The notes beneath the pieces are model-generated. The model made no database searches. It saw only the letters and a program-made list of their open reading frames with translations, and had not been told where the DNA came from. From an uncultured Collinsella sp. (lineage in GTDB: Bacteria; Actinomycetota; Coriobacteriia; Coriobacteriales; Coriobacteriaceae), in assembly GCA_937969105.1 (NCBI GenBank), contig CALBUZ010000136.1, positions 1-11,981 of the forward strand: a DNA stretch of 11,981 nt, in the 5' to 3' direction. Positions within the stretch are counted from its first letter, which is position 1, and each line of letters starts with the position of its first letter. Shown piece by piece: positions 4,779 to 11,981 of the stretch. Both the position numbers and the translations under genes were made by a program.

Positions 4779-6335
4779 TTACGCCGCTTCACCCCTTGAG
4801 CGACCATTGGCAGAGCGGCGCGAGCCGATGTCCCACCAAGCAAGGCCGGGGCCGCCGATGCCGCTGACGTACCAAAGGCCAGCAACGCCCCCGTGCCACA
4901 AGTAGCCAAGGGAAAGCCACTCTCGCCAGCCGACGGTGGTGTCAGCGACTTTGTAGTTGCCATCACAGATACCAACCGACGTTGACGCGCCAGTTCCCTG
5001 CTGAATCATCAGACCGTTGACCGTCTTGCAGTAAAGACCGTAATTCCATCCCTCAGCCGCTTGTCCGGGAAAAGCCCCAGCAGACAGCGCACTGTCCGGT
5101 GAGCTGCCGGCCTTCTCGTTCTTAGTGTCCGTGTTCACGTAAACGACCGTGCCAGTACCCGTGTACTGGATGAGGACGTTTCCAAGAACCTCATACATGC
5201 CGAGACCGAGCTCAATACCTTGAACGACAAAGGGCTGCTTTCCGTCCGTGCAGCTCGTCGGCGATCCGTCGCCCTCAACCGCATCGCAAGCGCCAGCCCT
5301 CCACGGGACGGTGCTCAAAAGGTATGTGGTGGCAGTCGTGAACGGCTTCGCGACGTCGAAGTAGATGGCGGTGTTCGATGCGTCGATATCGACCTTCTTG
5401 ATAACGGTCGCGGCATCGAACACGTCATAGTTGTAGCCATTTCCACGGTCGTTCGACGTACCCGTATGTGTTCCAAGAATCATCGAAGAGCCGATAAGAA
5501 TCTGATCGGCCTTCTCCTTCGCGACCACGACGCGCGTGGTGTTGCTCTCTGCCACGGTCGGACTCATCTGTACGTCATATCCCGTGCAGCCCGCGAACAC
5601 GCTCTGGCTGTTCTTGGTGGCATACTTCAAGAGGAACATTACCTTGACATACCAGTCATCGGCGGCGGTCTTGAATGAATCACCCGTCGTTGCCGTTTTC
5701 ATGAGCGAGACGCCGGTATCGTGGCTTGCGAAGCGCTTCACCTGTGCGCCGCTCACGCTTCGCGGTTTGCCGTCGGCGTCGACCGACAGAGCATACTTTG
5801 CGTAGAGCATATAGGGACGCTGCGCACCGTTGGGGAGCAGCGCGGCGGGCTGCCGCTTCATACCGGGCTGGCGCGTATCGGATACGGTAATGTTGACGGC
5901 ATCATCCGTCTCAGTTTCCAGCGTGTAAAGAACTGGCGTCATGATCCACGTATCATCCGTGCGCGAGAAGCGCCCGTCACCGTCGATAGCGGTAACGTAG
6001 GGCGTGCCATCCGCGTCAACGCCGCCGTTTACCTCGAAGAAGGTAAACGCGCCGTGGTTTACGTAAGGGTCGATAGCGGCGCGTCCGATGACGCCGGGCT
6101 TGGGGTTGGCGATGCCGGCGTTCGCGCCGGTCTTGGTGCAGGCGGTTGAGCTGCCCTTCGGGATGCTAACGCCGTAGTTCTTCCCGTCTCGCATACGAGC
6201 GAGCCATGCGGCGATGGATGCATTGTCGTAGCGCCCAGTTTCCTCGCTGAACTTCGGCACCGCCGATGCACCCATGCCTTCAAGCGCGACGGCGATGCGC
6301 TCAAACGTCTCGTTTCGCGGAAAAGTAAAATCCAT
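4779..6335 (-). CDS. DGR target: variable tail/receptor-binding protein
   Basis: This is a 518-residue phage surface protein, probably at the tail tip. Most of it (about 1-440) looks beta-rich and contains segments typical of phage tail-fibre proteins (PKFSEETGRYDNASIAAW; WYVKVMFLLKYATKNSQSVF). The C-terminus from about 440 (GLYCKTVNGLMIQQGTG onward) has the look of a C-type-lectin-like DGR variable domain, ending in WDIGSRRSANGRSRG. The VR covers residues 473-507. The 12 residues that differ from the TR-encoded version are Y478, W480, H481, G482, V484, S491, I493, G494, P496, L498, W500 and D502. They are interspersed with invariant Gly, Leu, Trp and Ala scaffold residues. The start is firm: AGGAGG lies 7 bases before the ATG. 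It follows the BppU-like gene by 11 bases. Receptor binding is inferred from family and context. Confidence 0.9.
   Translation of the reverse strand: MDFTFPRNETFERIAVALEGMGASAVPKFSEETGRYDNASIAAWLARMRDGKNYGVSIPKGSSTACTKTGANAGIANPKPGVIGRAAIDPYVNHGAFTFFEVNGGVDADGTPYVTAIDGDGRFSRTDDTWIMTPVLYTLETETDDAVNITVSDTRQPGMKRQPAALLPNGAQRPYMLYAKYALSVDADGKPRSVSGAQVKRFASHDTGVSLMKTATTGDSFKTAADDWYVKVMFLLKYATKNSQSVFAGCTGYDVQMSPTVAESNTTRVVVAKEKADQILIGSSMILGTHTGTSNDRGNGYNYDVFDAATVIKKVDIDASNTAIYFDVAKPFTTATTYLLSTVPWRAGACDAVEGDGSPTSCTDGKQPFVVQGIELGLGMYEVLGNVLIQYTGTGTVVYVNTDTKNEKAGSSPDSALSAGAFPGQAAEGWNYGLYCKTVNGLMIQQGTGASTSVGICDGNYKVADTTVGWREWLSLGYLWHGGVAGLWYVSGIGGPGLAWWDIGSRRSANGRSRGEAA
4817..4919 (-). repeat. DGR variable repeat (VR)
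   Basis: This 103-bp segment is the mutagenised copy of the TR and forms residues 473-506 and the first base of codon 507 of the tail protein. On the coding strand the 15 differences from TR are six A-to-G, six A-to-T and three A-to-C; there are no other differences and no gaps. They change 12 residues. Three codons have two changes each (484, 494, 498). The stop codon lies 12 codons after the VR, so the C-terminal tail of the protein stays constant. Confidence 0.95.
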
Positions 6336-6346
6336 CCTTTGACCTC

Positions 6347-7150
6347 CTAAATAGTCATGTCAACCAACACGGGCCACGAGTTGCCCTGCGCATCGGTCAC
6401 GCGCTTGAAATAGATCTTCATGTCACTGCTGACTGAGCCACGAGCTTCCTCAGCCGCTTTGCGCGCGTCCGCTGCCGCCAGGTCTGCTCCGTCCTTGGAT
6501 GCGTTCGCCGCGTTTGTCGCGGCAATCGCCGCATCGGTCGCGGTGTCGGCGTTCGTCTTGGCTGTGTTTGCAGCAGAAGCGGCATCTGTGGCGCTCTTTG
6601 TCGCGGCGTTCGCCTTGCTCGTCGCGGTGTTGGCTGCGTCCGTGGCGCTCTTGCAGATGTTCACCGCAGCGTTGGCGTTATTCAGCGCCTTGCCCGCATC
6701 GGTGACGGCCTGCTCGCCCTTGGTGACGGCGGTTTCGGCGCGCTTCTCAAGCGCCTCTACTGCGTTGTCCCATGATTTCGCCGGAGTATTTCCCTCGCGA
6801 GCGTCGCGCATGATGTCAAGCGCGAAGCGCTCTGTCTGCACCGTCTGCGAGCCCTTTGTGAATTCGAAATAGGCTTCGTCGGTATAGCCTGGCACGCACG
6901 CTAACTTCGATTCCTCACAGACGTGCGTTACTGTGTTGCCGGAAACCGTGGCGGTTCCCTTGTAGTAGTGGATACGATCGGGCAGACGTGCAACCAGGTA
7001 AGCCGTATAGCCAGCAAGTGCGAACTCCCCGCCGTTGTCGAAGACGAGCGCCTTGATGGTGGTGCCGCCGTTTTCGCCCTGGGCGATGCGGATGCAGTTG
7101 TTTCCGCATCCGCGCTTGTCGATATCAAGCTCGATAGTCTGATTGTTCAT
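6347..7150 (-). CDS. BppU-like baseplate protein with alanine-rich helical stalk
   Basis: This is a 267-residue baseplate component. Residues about 1-120 resemble the BppU N-terminal domain of lactococcal-type phages, a beta-sandwich that anchors receptor-binding parts to the tail (FDNGGEFALAGYTAYLVARL; then YFEFTKGSQTVQTERFALDI). Residues about 125-235 are an Ala/Thr/Asp/Lys-rich, repeat-like helix (AATKSATDAASAANTAKTNA) expected to form a long trimeric stalk. The last 25 residues (KIYFKRVTDAQGNSWPVLVD) may be a small tip. The start overlaps the preceding stop as TAATG, so translation is coupled. It sits directly before the variable tail protein; a physical partnership at the tail tip is plausible but inferred. 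Confidence 0.8.
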   Translation of the reverse strand: MNNQTIELDIDKRGCGNNCIRIAQGENGGTTIKALVFDNGGEFALAGYTAYLVARLPDRIHYYKGTATVSGNTVTHVCEESKLACVPGYTDEAYFEFTKGSQTVQTERFALDIMRDAREGNTPAKSWDNAVEALEKRAETAVTKGEQAVTDAGKALNNANAAVNICKSATDAANTATSKANAATKSATDAASAANTAKTNADTATDAAIAATNAANASKDGADLAAADARKAAEEARGSVSSDMKIYFKRVTDAQGNSWPVLVDMTI

Positions 7151-7620
7151 TACGCATCACCGTCGATTAGCATCCATTCGCAATCAAGGATCTCGTTGCC
7201 GGACATCTTGCCGATTACCTCGCCGTAGGAAATCTTGAAAAGGTTGGGACGGTGCTTGATGTTCGCGTAAAGCTCGATCTCTGAGCAGAACGATTTATAG
7301 CCTTCTGACCCGACTTTGATTCGAGAGTTACCGGTCGGAGAGCCGTCCTCGCCAATTTCTGGCTCACCGTATTTCAAGATCAGCTCATCGCGGCGCTTGA
7401 GATACTCCATGCACTCCGAGCGCAGAACACGCGTATTCCGAGCCGCCGCGTAGCCCACGATGTCGCGGCGGTCGAGCAGCGGCTGAAGAGAAACCAGCAT
7501 CTGCTCCATCTGGCCGTTTGTGTACTCGTCTGGAGCCACATACTTGACATTGATGCTCTGCTCTTGCTCGGTTACGGTCGCGCCGAGCGCGTCGGCAAGT
7601 GATTCGATGCCTTTATCCAT
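7150..7620 (-). CDS. Small tail-region protein, DUF1617-like
   Basis: This is a 156-residue protein starting MDKGIESLADALG. The central part is helical and charged (YLKRRDELILKYGEPEIGED), followed by a GSEGYKSFCSEIELYANI segment. It vaguely recalls DUF1617-type phage proteins, which sit after tail tip genes and whose role is unknown; this match is from memory only. I use the ATG at 7620, with GGAGG 9 bases upstream, rather than a longer frame beginning at 7656. It overlaps the preceding gene by 8 bases and the next one by one base (TAATG), placing it firmly in the late operon. Confidence 0.7.
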   Translation of the reverse strand: MDKGIESLADALGATVTEQEQSINVKYVAPDEYTNGQMEQMLVSLQPLLDRRDIVGYAAARNTRVLRSECMEYLKRRDELILKYGEPEIGEDGSPTGNSRIKVGSEGYKSFCSEIELYANIKHRPNLFKISYGEVIGKMSGNEILDCEWMLIDGDA

Positions 7621-7801
7621 TGGTGGTAGCCTCCTCGACCACAGGCTGCTGTGCATCTATGCTTGCGATTTCAGCAGCGATATTCGTAACTTCTTCCTCG
7701 ACTGTTTTGTAAACCGTGTAGCCATTGGATGCGTAATAATCGAGCATCCACGGCTGCACATAAAAAGCCAGGCCATCTTTCGCAACTTTGTAGTTGGCCA
7801 T
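7613..7801 (-). CDS. Small conserved-context phage protein of unknown function
   Basis: This is a 62-residue protein with an aromatic-rich N-terminal half (MANYKVAKDGLAFYVQPWML, then YYASNGYTVYKTV) and an acidic C-terminal half. The family is not recognised. The ribosome binding site AGGAGAG lies about 5 bases before the ATG. It starts 10 bases after the end of the long tail-tip gene and overlaps the next gene by 8 bases. Small genes of this type between the tail-tip protein and the baseplate protein are usual in siphoviruses; no activity can be inferred. Confidence 0.75.
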   Translation of the reverse strand: MANYKVAKDGLAFYVQPWMLDYYASNGYTVYKTVEEEVTNIAAEIASIDAQQPVVEEATTNG

Positions 7802-7811
7802 TGTTTCTCTC

Positions 7812-10571
7812 CTAAAGTGCCGTGACCATGAGGCCGTGATCGAAATTCAGAGTCCAGTTCGTCCAGTGCATCGAGAGGTTTTGGCAGAGATTGCTGACGT
7901 TGTAAGTTCCTGTCAATGACATGTTCGTCCACGAGCTTTGTAGATTTCCAACGAGAGTGACGCTGCCGGTTCTGCCAGTCTTGCACTCGACGTACTCGCC
8001 GCGATCCTTGTATGGCCCGACTCCAATCCAGTCGTCGGTCAGAAGGCAAATGCATCCCTTGCCTGCCAATCGCGCACCATATACACGACTGCTTGTGTTG
8101 TAGTTGTTGAATCCGACGTAGCCCGTAATATCCTCAGCTGTGCCGCCGTATAGGTATCCGTTGGCCATTGCCGTGTAGCAGGTGCCGCCGCCGACGCTGA
8201 AACCGTCTGTACCTATGTAGAGGCCAGAGGTGTTCGAATCGAGCGTGAGCTTATATCTATACAATTTGTTGTTATCGATTGATAGCCCGCCGATGACGCC
8301 ATAGGTCGTCTGGAAATAGCCGCTCGTCAGACTCCAGTAGTTCTTCCCTTGACCGTCGCCGATTGTTCCACTCTTGAGGTATGTCGCATTGACGTACAGC
8401 TCGCCATTGGACATGTAGATGCCTTTGTTTGCTCCGTCGTTGGTGAGTCGATTGAAGATCTCTTGCTGTTTGAGGCTCTCGTCGAGCGTATTGACAAGTT
8501 TCTCCGCATCGGTCTTAGCCACCTCTTGCGCAATCATACTCGTCGCCTGTCGCGCTACAGCAGCATAGACCGTTACTGCGGATGAGTAGTTTTCATAGGC
8601 GCTCTTATAATCCGACATGGCGGCATTCAGCGCCTCGGCTGTTGAGCAGTTCGTGACATCCGAGATGGCTATCATCAGGACATCGAACGCTCCGCCCTCG
8701 CCGAACGCGTTGTTGTACATCGGCTCTAAGGCTTGCGCCTTGAACTGAACCTGCAAATTTTTGTTGCCCGACAGTGATTTGTGTTGTGCAGATAGGTCTT
8801 CTTTATCCTTCTGCACTGTCTGGAGAATCTTATTTACGGCAGCTTTCTCCGCCTCGGTGACGATGCCGTCTTTGGCAATGTCGTCAACCGTCTTGTCGAG
8901 GCTGCTTATCGTCTCGTCGAGTTCCTTATTCCTTGTCTGGAAGTCGTTCTCAAGGCCCACGATGTGGGTTCTGTTCTGCTTCATTTCGCCGTGCAGGTCT
9001 TCGATAACGCCATCGACGGTATAGCCACCATCTCCGTACTTCGCAGTGGGCGATAGCTGGAATTCGCCCGTTTCCAAGTCCCAATAGTTCGCGCCCACCT
9101 CGTCGGTGAGCAAGCCCGCGCGGATGCGGTCTGCCCTCATCGTCCCGGCGTTGATGCAATCGGCGCTCACCTGTGCGCCGGTTATGAACGTTCGCCAATT
9201 CCATTGGCCGTCGCTTGTAAGATTTGCGGCAAGGCGGATGCCCATGCCGTTGATGTTTACCGCCCACATGCCGGACGTTGACTTGAGCGGCACGCCTGTT
9301 TCTGCATCCAGCGGCACGTTGGAGTAGATCACGCCGAGCTCGAACGTCTCGACCTTGTAGGTGCCGACGGCATTGAACGCCTTGTTGAGCGCCGCCATGA
9401 GCTGGTTGAGCCACGAGACGGACGTGCCAGCCGCCGCATCGTAGTTAGCCCTCTGGTTACTGCCGCTCTTGAGCTGCTGCGCCATGGACTGAAAGATGTC
9501 GGCCAGATCATCGGTTAAGTTGCCGAACACAACCGTGGCATCGCCGGTCACCAAGTCGCGGGTCAGCTTCGAGACGCGACCCTTGAGCCTGATTCCGGCA
9601 GCGGAGAAGCCCTTGTCGATGATCGCCACGCAATCGCCGACGGCAACTCTCTCCCAATCTCGACCGAAAGCGAACAGGTCAATCACGCTTGCTTCGTATG
9701 AGACGGTCGGTGTTTTGGCTTGCTCGAGGTAGTCGTTCGTCTCGGCAAGAAGCTGCGCCGCGTCCTCGCATTGCTCGTTAACGTAAACGTCAACGGCTGG
9801 CGCGATGCCGCCGTTGCCGTCGGGATGCCCCCAAACCTCGGTCGCGGAGGTATCCTCGACGTAATTCTTACCGCCGTTTATATCGCCGAAAGTCAAACGC
9901 CGGCCAAAACCACCGCCATCGGTCTCAACGCCCTTGCCGTAACCGTAAACGCGCGTCTTTGGATTCGCGCTGCCGGTCTTACGCTTGATGCTTATGAGGT
10001 CTTTAGTCCACGTAAAGCGCTTGGGACTTTGCTGGTTTCCGCGTTTCGCAACCACGCGCACGTATCGGTGTGTGACCTGCACACCGTCAGTCTCGATGAC
10101 GGTTTCAAGCTCGCCGCCCCATGTTTTGAGCAGGTCGCTCAAGCCCTCACGGACTTTTACGTGATAGAAGGTATGCGAAGCGCTGCCTGGTTGGTCGCAG
10201 TTGCCGACTTCCCAACGTGTGCCAGCGAGTATCGATGCGAGCGCCACAGCCACGCTGCCAGACGGTCGCTTGTCCTCGATATAGTCATCCCACGTCTCGT
10301 TGATTGAGTTGATGCACGTGACACTGGTATAGGGCTTGCCGCTGTCATCGTGCAGCCGCTCGATTTTGTCGACTATGTGCTCGTGCACAATGCCTTGTCG
10401 GTCAACCCAGACAAGGTACTCCCCCTTGCTCAAATCCTCGTCGCACCTGATCTTAACCTCATCGGTGCCGTCCGTCGCGTCCTCATGGGTCGCTGCGGTG
10501 TAGGTGAGTCGTCCGAGATTAGCGCCGAAACGGCTGAAACGGGTGAAATTGACCTTTTTGGTTAAAGCCAT
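7812..10571 (-). CDS. Tail endopeptidase / tail-tip (Tal-like) fibre protein
   Basis: This is a 919-residue tail-tip protein. Residues about 1-360 look like the Prophage_tail / minor structural protein N-terminal region that closes the tail tube at the baseplate hub (SINETWDDYIEDKRPSGSVA; then RVYGYGKGVETDGGGFGRRL). About 400-525 is beta-rich with INAGTMRADRIRAGLLTDEV, common in phage fibre proteins. About 527-707 is largely helical and coiled-coil-like (LDETISSLDKTVDDIAKDG; IVTEAEKAAVNKILQTV). About 710-919 is a Gly/Ser/Tyr-rich fibre-like module (GYFQTTYGVIGGLSIDNNK), perhaps binding host wall. I start at the ATG at 10571, four codons into the longest frame, because GGAGG lies immediately before it. 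It overlaps the Dit stop by 10 bases. Catalytic endopeptidase residues are not evident to me, so hub/fibre is the safer function. Confidence 0.88.
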   Translation of the reverse strand: MALTKKVNFTRFSRFGANLGRLTYTAATHEDATDGTDEVKIRCDEDLSKGEYLVWVDRQGIVHEHIVDKIERLHDDSGKPYTSVTCINSINETWDDYIEDKRPSGSVAVALASILAGTRWEVGNCDQPGSASHTFYHVKVREGLSDLLKTWGGELETVIETDGVQVTHRYVRVVAKRGNQQSPKRFTWTKDLISIKRKTGSANPKTRVYGYGKGVETDGGGFGRRLTFGDINGGKNYVEDTSATEVWGHPDGNGGIAPAVDVYVNEQCEDAAQLLAETNDYLEQAKTPTVSYEASVIDLFAFGRDWERVAVGDCVAIIDKGFSAAGIRLKGRVSKLTRDLVTGDATVVFGNLTDDLADIFQSMAQQLKSGSNQRANYDAAAGTSVSWLNQLMAALNKAFNAVGTYKVETFELGVIYSNVPLDAETGVPLKSTSGMWAVNINGMGIRLAANLTSDGQWNWRTFITGAQVSADCINAGTMRADRIRAGLLTDEVGANYWDLETGEFQLSPTAKYGDGGYTVDGVIEDLHGEMKQNRTHIVGLENDFQTRNKELDETISSLDKTVDDIAKDGIVTEAEKAAVNKILQTVQKDKEDLSAQHKSLSGNKNLQVQFKAQALEPMYNNAFGEGGAFDVLMIAISDVTNCSTAEALNAAMSDYKSAYENYSSAVTVYAAVARQATSMIAQEVAKTDAEKLVNTLDESLKQQEIFNRLTNDGANKGIYMSNGELYVNATYLKSGTIGDGQGKNYWSLTSGYFQTTYGVIGGLSIDNNKLYRYKLTLDSNTSGLYIGTDGFSVGGGTCYTAMANGYLYGGTAEDITGYVGFNNYNTSSRVYGARLAGKGCICLLTDDWIGVGPYKDRGEYVECKTGRTGSVTLVGNLQSSWTNMSLTGTYNVSNLCQNLSMHWTNWTLNFDHGLMVTAL

Positions 10572-11296
10572 CTTTCCTCCCATTCCAGCGTCGCGGAGCC
10601 GCTAGAGATCTTGATGTGCGCACGGTCTTTAATTTGAAAGAAATCGCTCATGATGTTGAGCTGAGCAACCGAGCCGTTGACCGTTGCGTGCTCAGTAGAG
10701 AAGTCGAGCCTGATGGTGCTGTCGGCCGTGAGCGGCTGGATAATTTCGACGAACTCACCGGTGTCGGTGTTGGTTATCCTCCAGGCACCTCCGGCAGACG
10801 GCTTCGCCGTCACGTTGATATGCGCGGGAAGCGTGCCGCCGACGGAGACGGCGGAGGAGCCGGTCATCTCGATACGGCGGCGCTGCCCGTGATAGTCCGG
10901 ATCACCTATATGGAATGTCACCGACGTGCCAGGGCAATCATCGGTAATCTCACCCAAATCTGTGATGCCGCTGACAATGGCCATGAGATAGCGCGTTGGG
11001 TCATCCGGCAGGTACAGCGGTGCCGGCACGTCCGTCCAGAGCATCGCCGCCAGTTTGTGCCGCGCTTCGGCGACATCGCGTCGATGTTCCGTGCGCAGCC
11101 ACATGTCGACGGTCAGGTCGTATCCCTCTCGTTTTACTGACTTGAACAGCTCGCCATGCCTTCCGGGCGCGTCCTCGAACGTCGGCTTCACGCTTGCCAT
11201 TATCGGGCGGTGGATCTTGCAGAAGACGAGGCTCGACAGGTCGTTGCCGTTGAAGACGATGCTGTCGCTCTGGTTGCGTTTGCGTTTACGCTCCAA
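10562..11296 (-). CDS. Distal tail protein (Dit-like)
   Basis: This is a 244-residue protein in the standard position between tape measure and tail-tip protein. The opening pattern (IVFNGNDLSSL, then a lysine- and aspartate-rich loop, PTFEDAPGRHGELF) and the strands DLTVDMWLR and LWTDVPAPLYLPDDPTRYLM match siphovirus Dit proteins of the Sipho_tail type, which form the hexameric ring joining tail tube to baseplate. The C-terminal half (about 135-244) would be the galectin-like domain. The start codon is TTG at 11296, supported by GAGGGGAG 6 bases upstream; it overlaps the tape-measure stop by 11 bases. No better ATG exists near the start of the conserved region. Confidence 0.88.
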   Translation of the reverse strand: MERKRKRNQSDSIVFNGNDLSSLVFCKIHRPIMASVKPTFEDAPGRHGELFKSVKREGYDLTVDMWLRTEHRRDVAEARHKLAAMLWTDVPAPLYLPDDPTRYLMAIVSGITDLGEITDDCPGTSVTFHIGDPDYHGQRRRIEMTGSSAVSVGGTLPAHINVTAKPSAGGAWRITNTDTGEFVEIIQPLTADSTIRLDFSTEHATVNGSVAQLNIMSDFFQIKDRAHIKISSGSATLEWEERWL

Positions 11297-11981
11297 CGGT
11301 CACTCCCCTCTGCTTCAGGCGGCTGGCGATGCCAGCGCCGATCTGCTGCCCCGTCGTGTAGGCGTCAACCTTGTCGTTGACCGTGGCGTTTACAGTTACG
11401 GAGACGCTGACCGGATTTGCCCCGCCGCCCCAGCGGTCGAAAGCCCTTGAAACGGCGTCCTCAACGCTCTCGCGCAGCTTCCTATCCGGAGTGACGTGCT
11501 CGCCGCCGGCCTCACCGACGCCGATAATGCTCGGGCGGTCGAAATAGCCGCCCTTTGCATACCAGCTCACGCTGATGCTCGGCAGGTCGACGATGCCGCC
11601 GATATCCCTCCACGAGACGGAAAAATGGGGAAGGCTGATATGCGGCAGACTGATACGGATACCGGAGAACGCCGAGGAAATCTGATTTGGTATCCAGCTA
11701 ATCGTGTTCCAAGCGCTGGTCAGGTTGTTGGTTATGCCATTCTTGATACCCTCGAAAACACCATCGACCTTCGTTCCGAGACCGGGAAAGCCGAGCTTAC
11801 CGCCAATCGTGTCGGCAATGTTGATGGCGTTCGTCTTGGCATTGCCCAGCTTGTTCGTTATGTTGTCCTTGATGAGGTTGAAGGCGTTGGCCGCTTCGGT
11901 CTTGCCAGGGCATGGCCCATGATCATCTGCCACAGGCCGCCTAGCGTACCGGCTGCGCTGACGGTATAGGAGTAGGCGGCA
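11286..11981 (-). CDS. Tail tape-measure protein, C-terminal part (runs off window)
   Basis: This is the 3' end of the tape-measure gene, which sets tail length and passes down the tail tube on infection. The visible frame has short amphipathic repeats (FNLIKDNITNKLGNAKTN; GVFEGIKNGITNNL) and WNTISWIPNQISSAFSGI, then the C-terminal signature WYAKGGYFDRPSIIGVGEAG followed by SVEDAVSRAF, typical of tape measures. Nothing suggests a true start in the window. The frame stays open to the edge, but beyond about 11910 its peptide (arginine-rich) no longer looks like a tape measure, whereas the neighbouring frame gives AAYSYTVSAAGTLGGLWQMI, which does. A one-base deletion near 11900-11912 would explain this (see findings). 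Confidence 0.85.
   Translation of the reverse strand, partial: CRLLLYRQRSRYARRPVADDHGPCPGKTEAANAFNLIKDNITNKLGNAKTNAINIADTIGGKLGFPGLGTKVDGVFEGIKNGITNNLTSAWNTISWIPNQISSAFSGIRISLPHISLPHFSVSWRDIGGIVDLPSISVSWYAKGGYFDRPSIIGVGEAGGEHVTPDRKLRESVEDAVSRAFDRWGGGANPVSVSVTVNATVNDKVDAYTTGQQIGAGIASRLKQRGVTVGA

Larger units (their letters stand above)
3339..4919 (-). other. Diversity-generating retroelement (VR-hairpin-TR-RT cassette)
   Basis: Read on the minus strand, the order is target gene 3' end with VR (4919-4817), stop codon, hairpin (4772-4757), TR (4709-4607), 182-base spacer, and RT gene. TR and VR have the same length (103 bp), lie in the same orientation 210 bases apart, and differ only at TR adenines. 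This is the standard DGR layout. Known function of such elements: the RT copies TR RNA with adenine-specific errors, and the product replaces VR while TR stays unchanged. No avd-like gene is visible between target and RT, or elsewhere in the window. Confidence 0.95.

Noticed and set aside
4618..4905. Plus-strand 95-codon open frame across TR and VR that looks internally repeated
   Set aside because: It is the antisense of the TR/VR direct repeats; its repetition comes from the DGR, with no ribosome binding site of its own.
4688..4975. Minus-strand 95-codon frame overlapping the VR
   Set aside because: It is an alternative frame of the variable tail protein and would be scrambled by VR mutagenesis.
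6420..6872. 150-codon plus-strand frame rich in alanine and serine
   Set aside because: It is the complement of the repetitive alanine-rich stalk of the BppU-like gene, which keeps the opposite strand free of stops.
9720..10307. 195-codon plus-strand frame inside the tail-tip gene
   Set aside because: It is antisense to a well-supported 919-residue protein and has no recognisable features.

Overview
This window is the tail and lysis end of a siphovirus-type phage or prophage. It carries a diversity-generating retroelement (DGR) inside the tail operon. Almost everything from the right edge down to about position 763 lies on the minus strand, with start/stop overlaps or very short gaps between genes, as expected for one long late transcript. 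The mid-50s G+C impression, GGAGG-type ribosome binding sites, and a GH25 endolysin with Cpl-7 repeats fit a phage of a Gram-positive host. A gut actinobacterium (Coriobacteriia such as Collinsella or Olsenella relatives) is my guess from general resemblance, not something the sequence proves.

Layout in order of transcription (right to left). The C-terminal part of a tape-measure protein (11981-11286) is followed by a distal tail (Dit-like) protein (11296-10562), a 919-residue tail endopeptidase/fibre (Tal-like) protein (10571-7812), two small tail-adjacent proteins (7801-7613 and 7620-7150) and a BppU-like baseplate protein with an alanine-rich helical stalk (7150-6347). The DGR comes next: a 518-residue variable tail protein (6335-4779) with its variable repeat VR (4919-4817), a hairpin just after its stop codon, the template repeat TR (4709-4607), a structured spacer, and a reverse transcriptase with a YADD motif (4424-3339). 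The lysis end follows: an acidic 122-residue phage protein, a 38-residue XkdX-like protein, a holin, a membrane-anchored C39-like cysteine peptidase and a GH25 endolysin, closed by a bidirectional terminator (724-752). To its left, on the plus strand, lie a 24-codon ORF, a strong hairpin and a convergent 171-residue gene with a ribbon-helix-helix-like N-terminus.

How the parts work together. TR and VR are 103-bp direct repeats that differ at 15 positions. All 15 are adenines of the TR on the coding (minus) strand. They change 12 residues near the C-terminus of the tail protein. This is the signature of adenine-specific mutagenic retrohoming: RT copies the TR RNA with errors at A, and the cDNA replaces the VR. 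The likely benefit is a changing receptor-binding surface at the phage tail tip.

Points deserving a second look are the absence of a visible Avd accessory gene, the SQ-to-SL change in RT motif 4, a terminator-like hairpin inside the C39 gene, and an apparent one-base frameshift in the tape-measure gene at the right edge.
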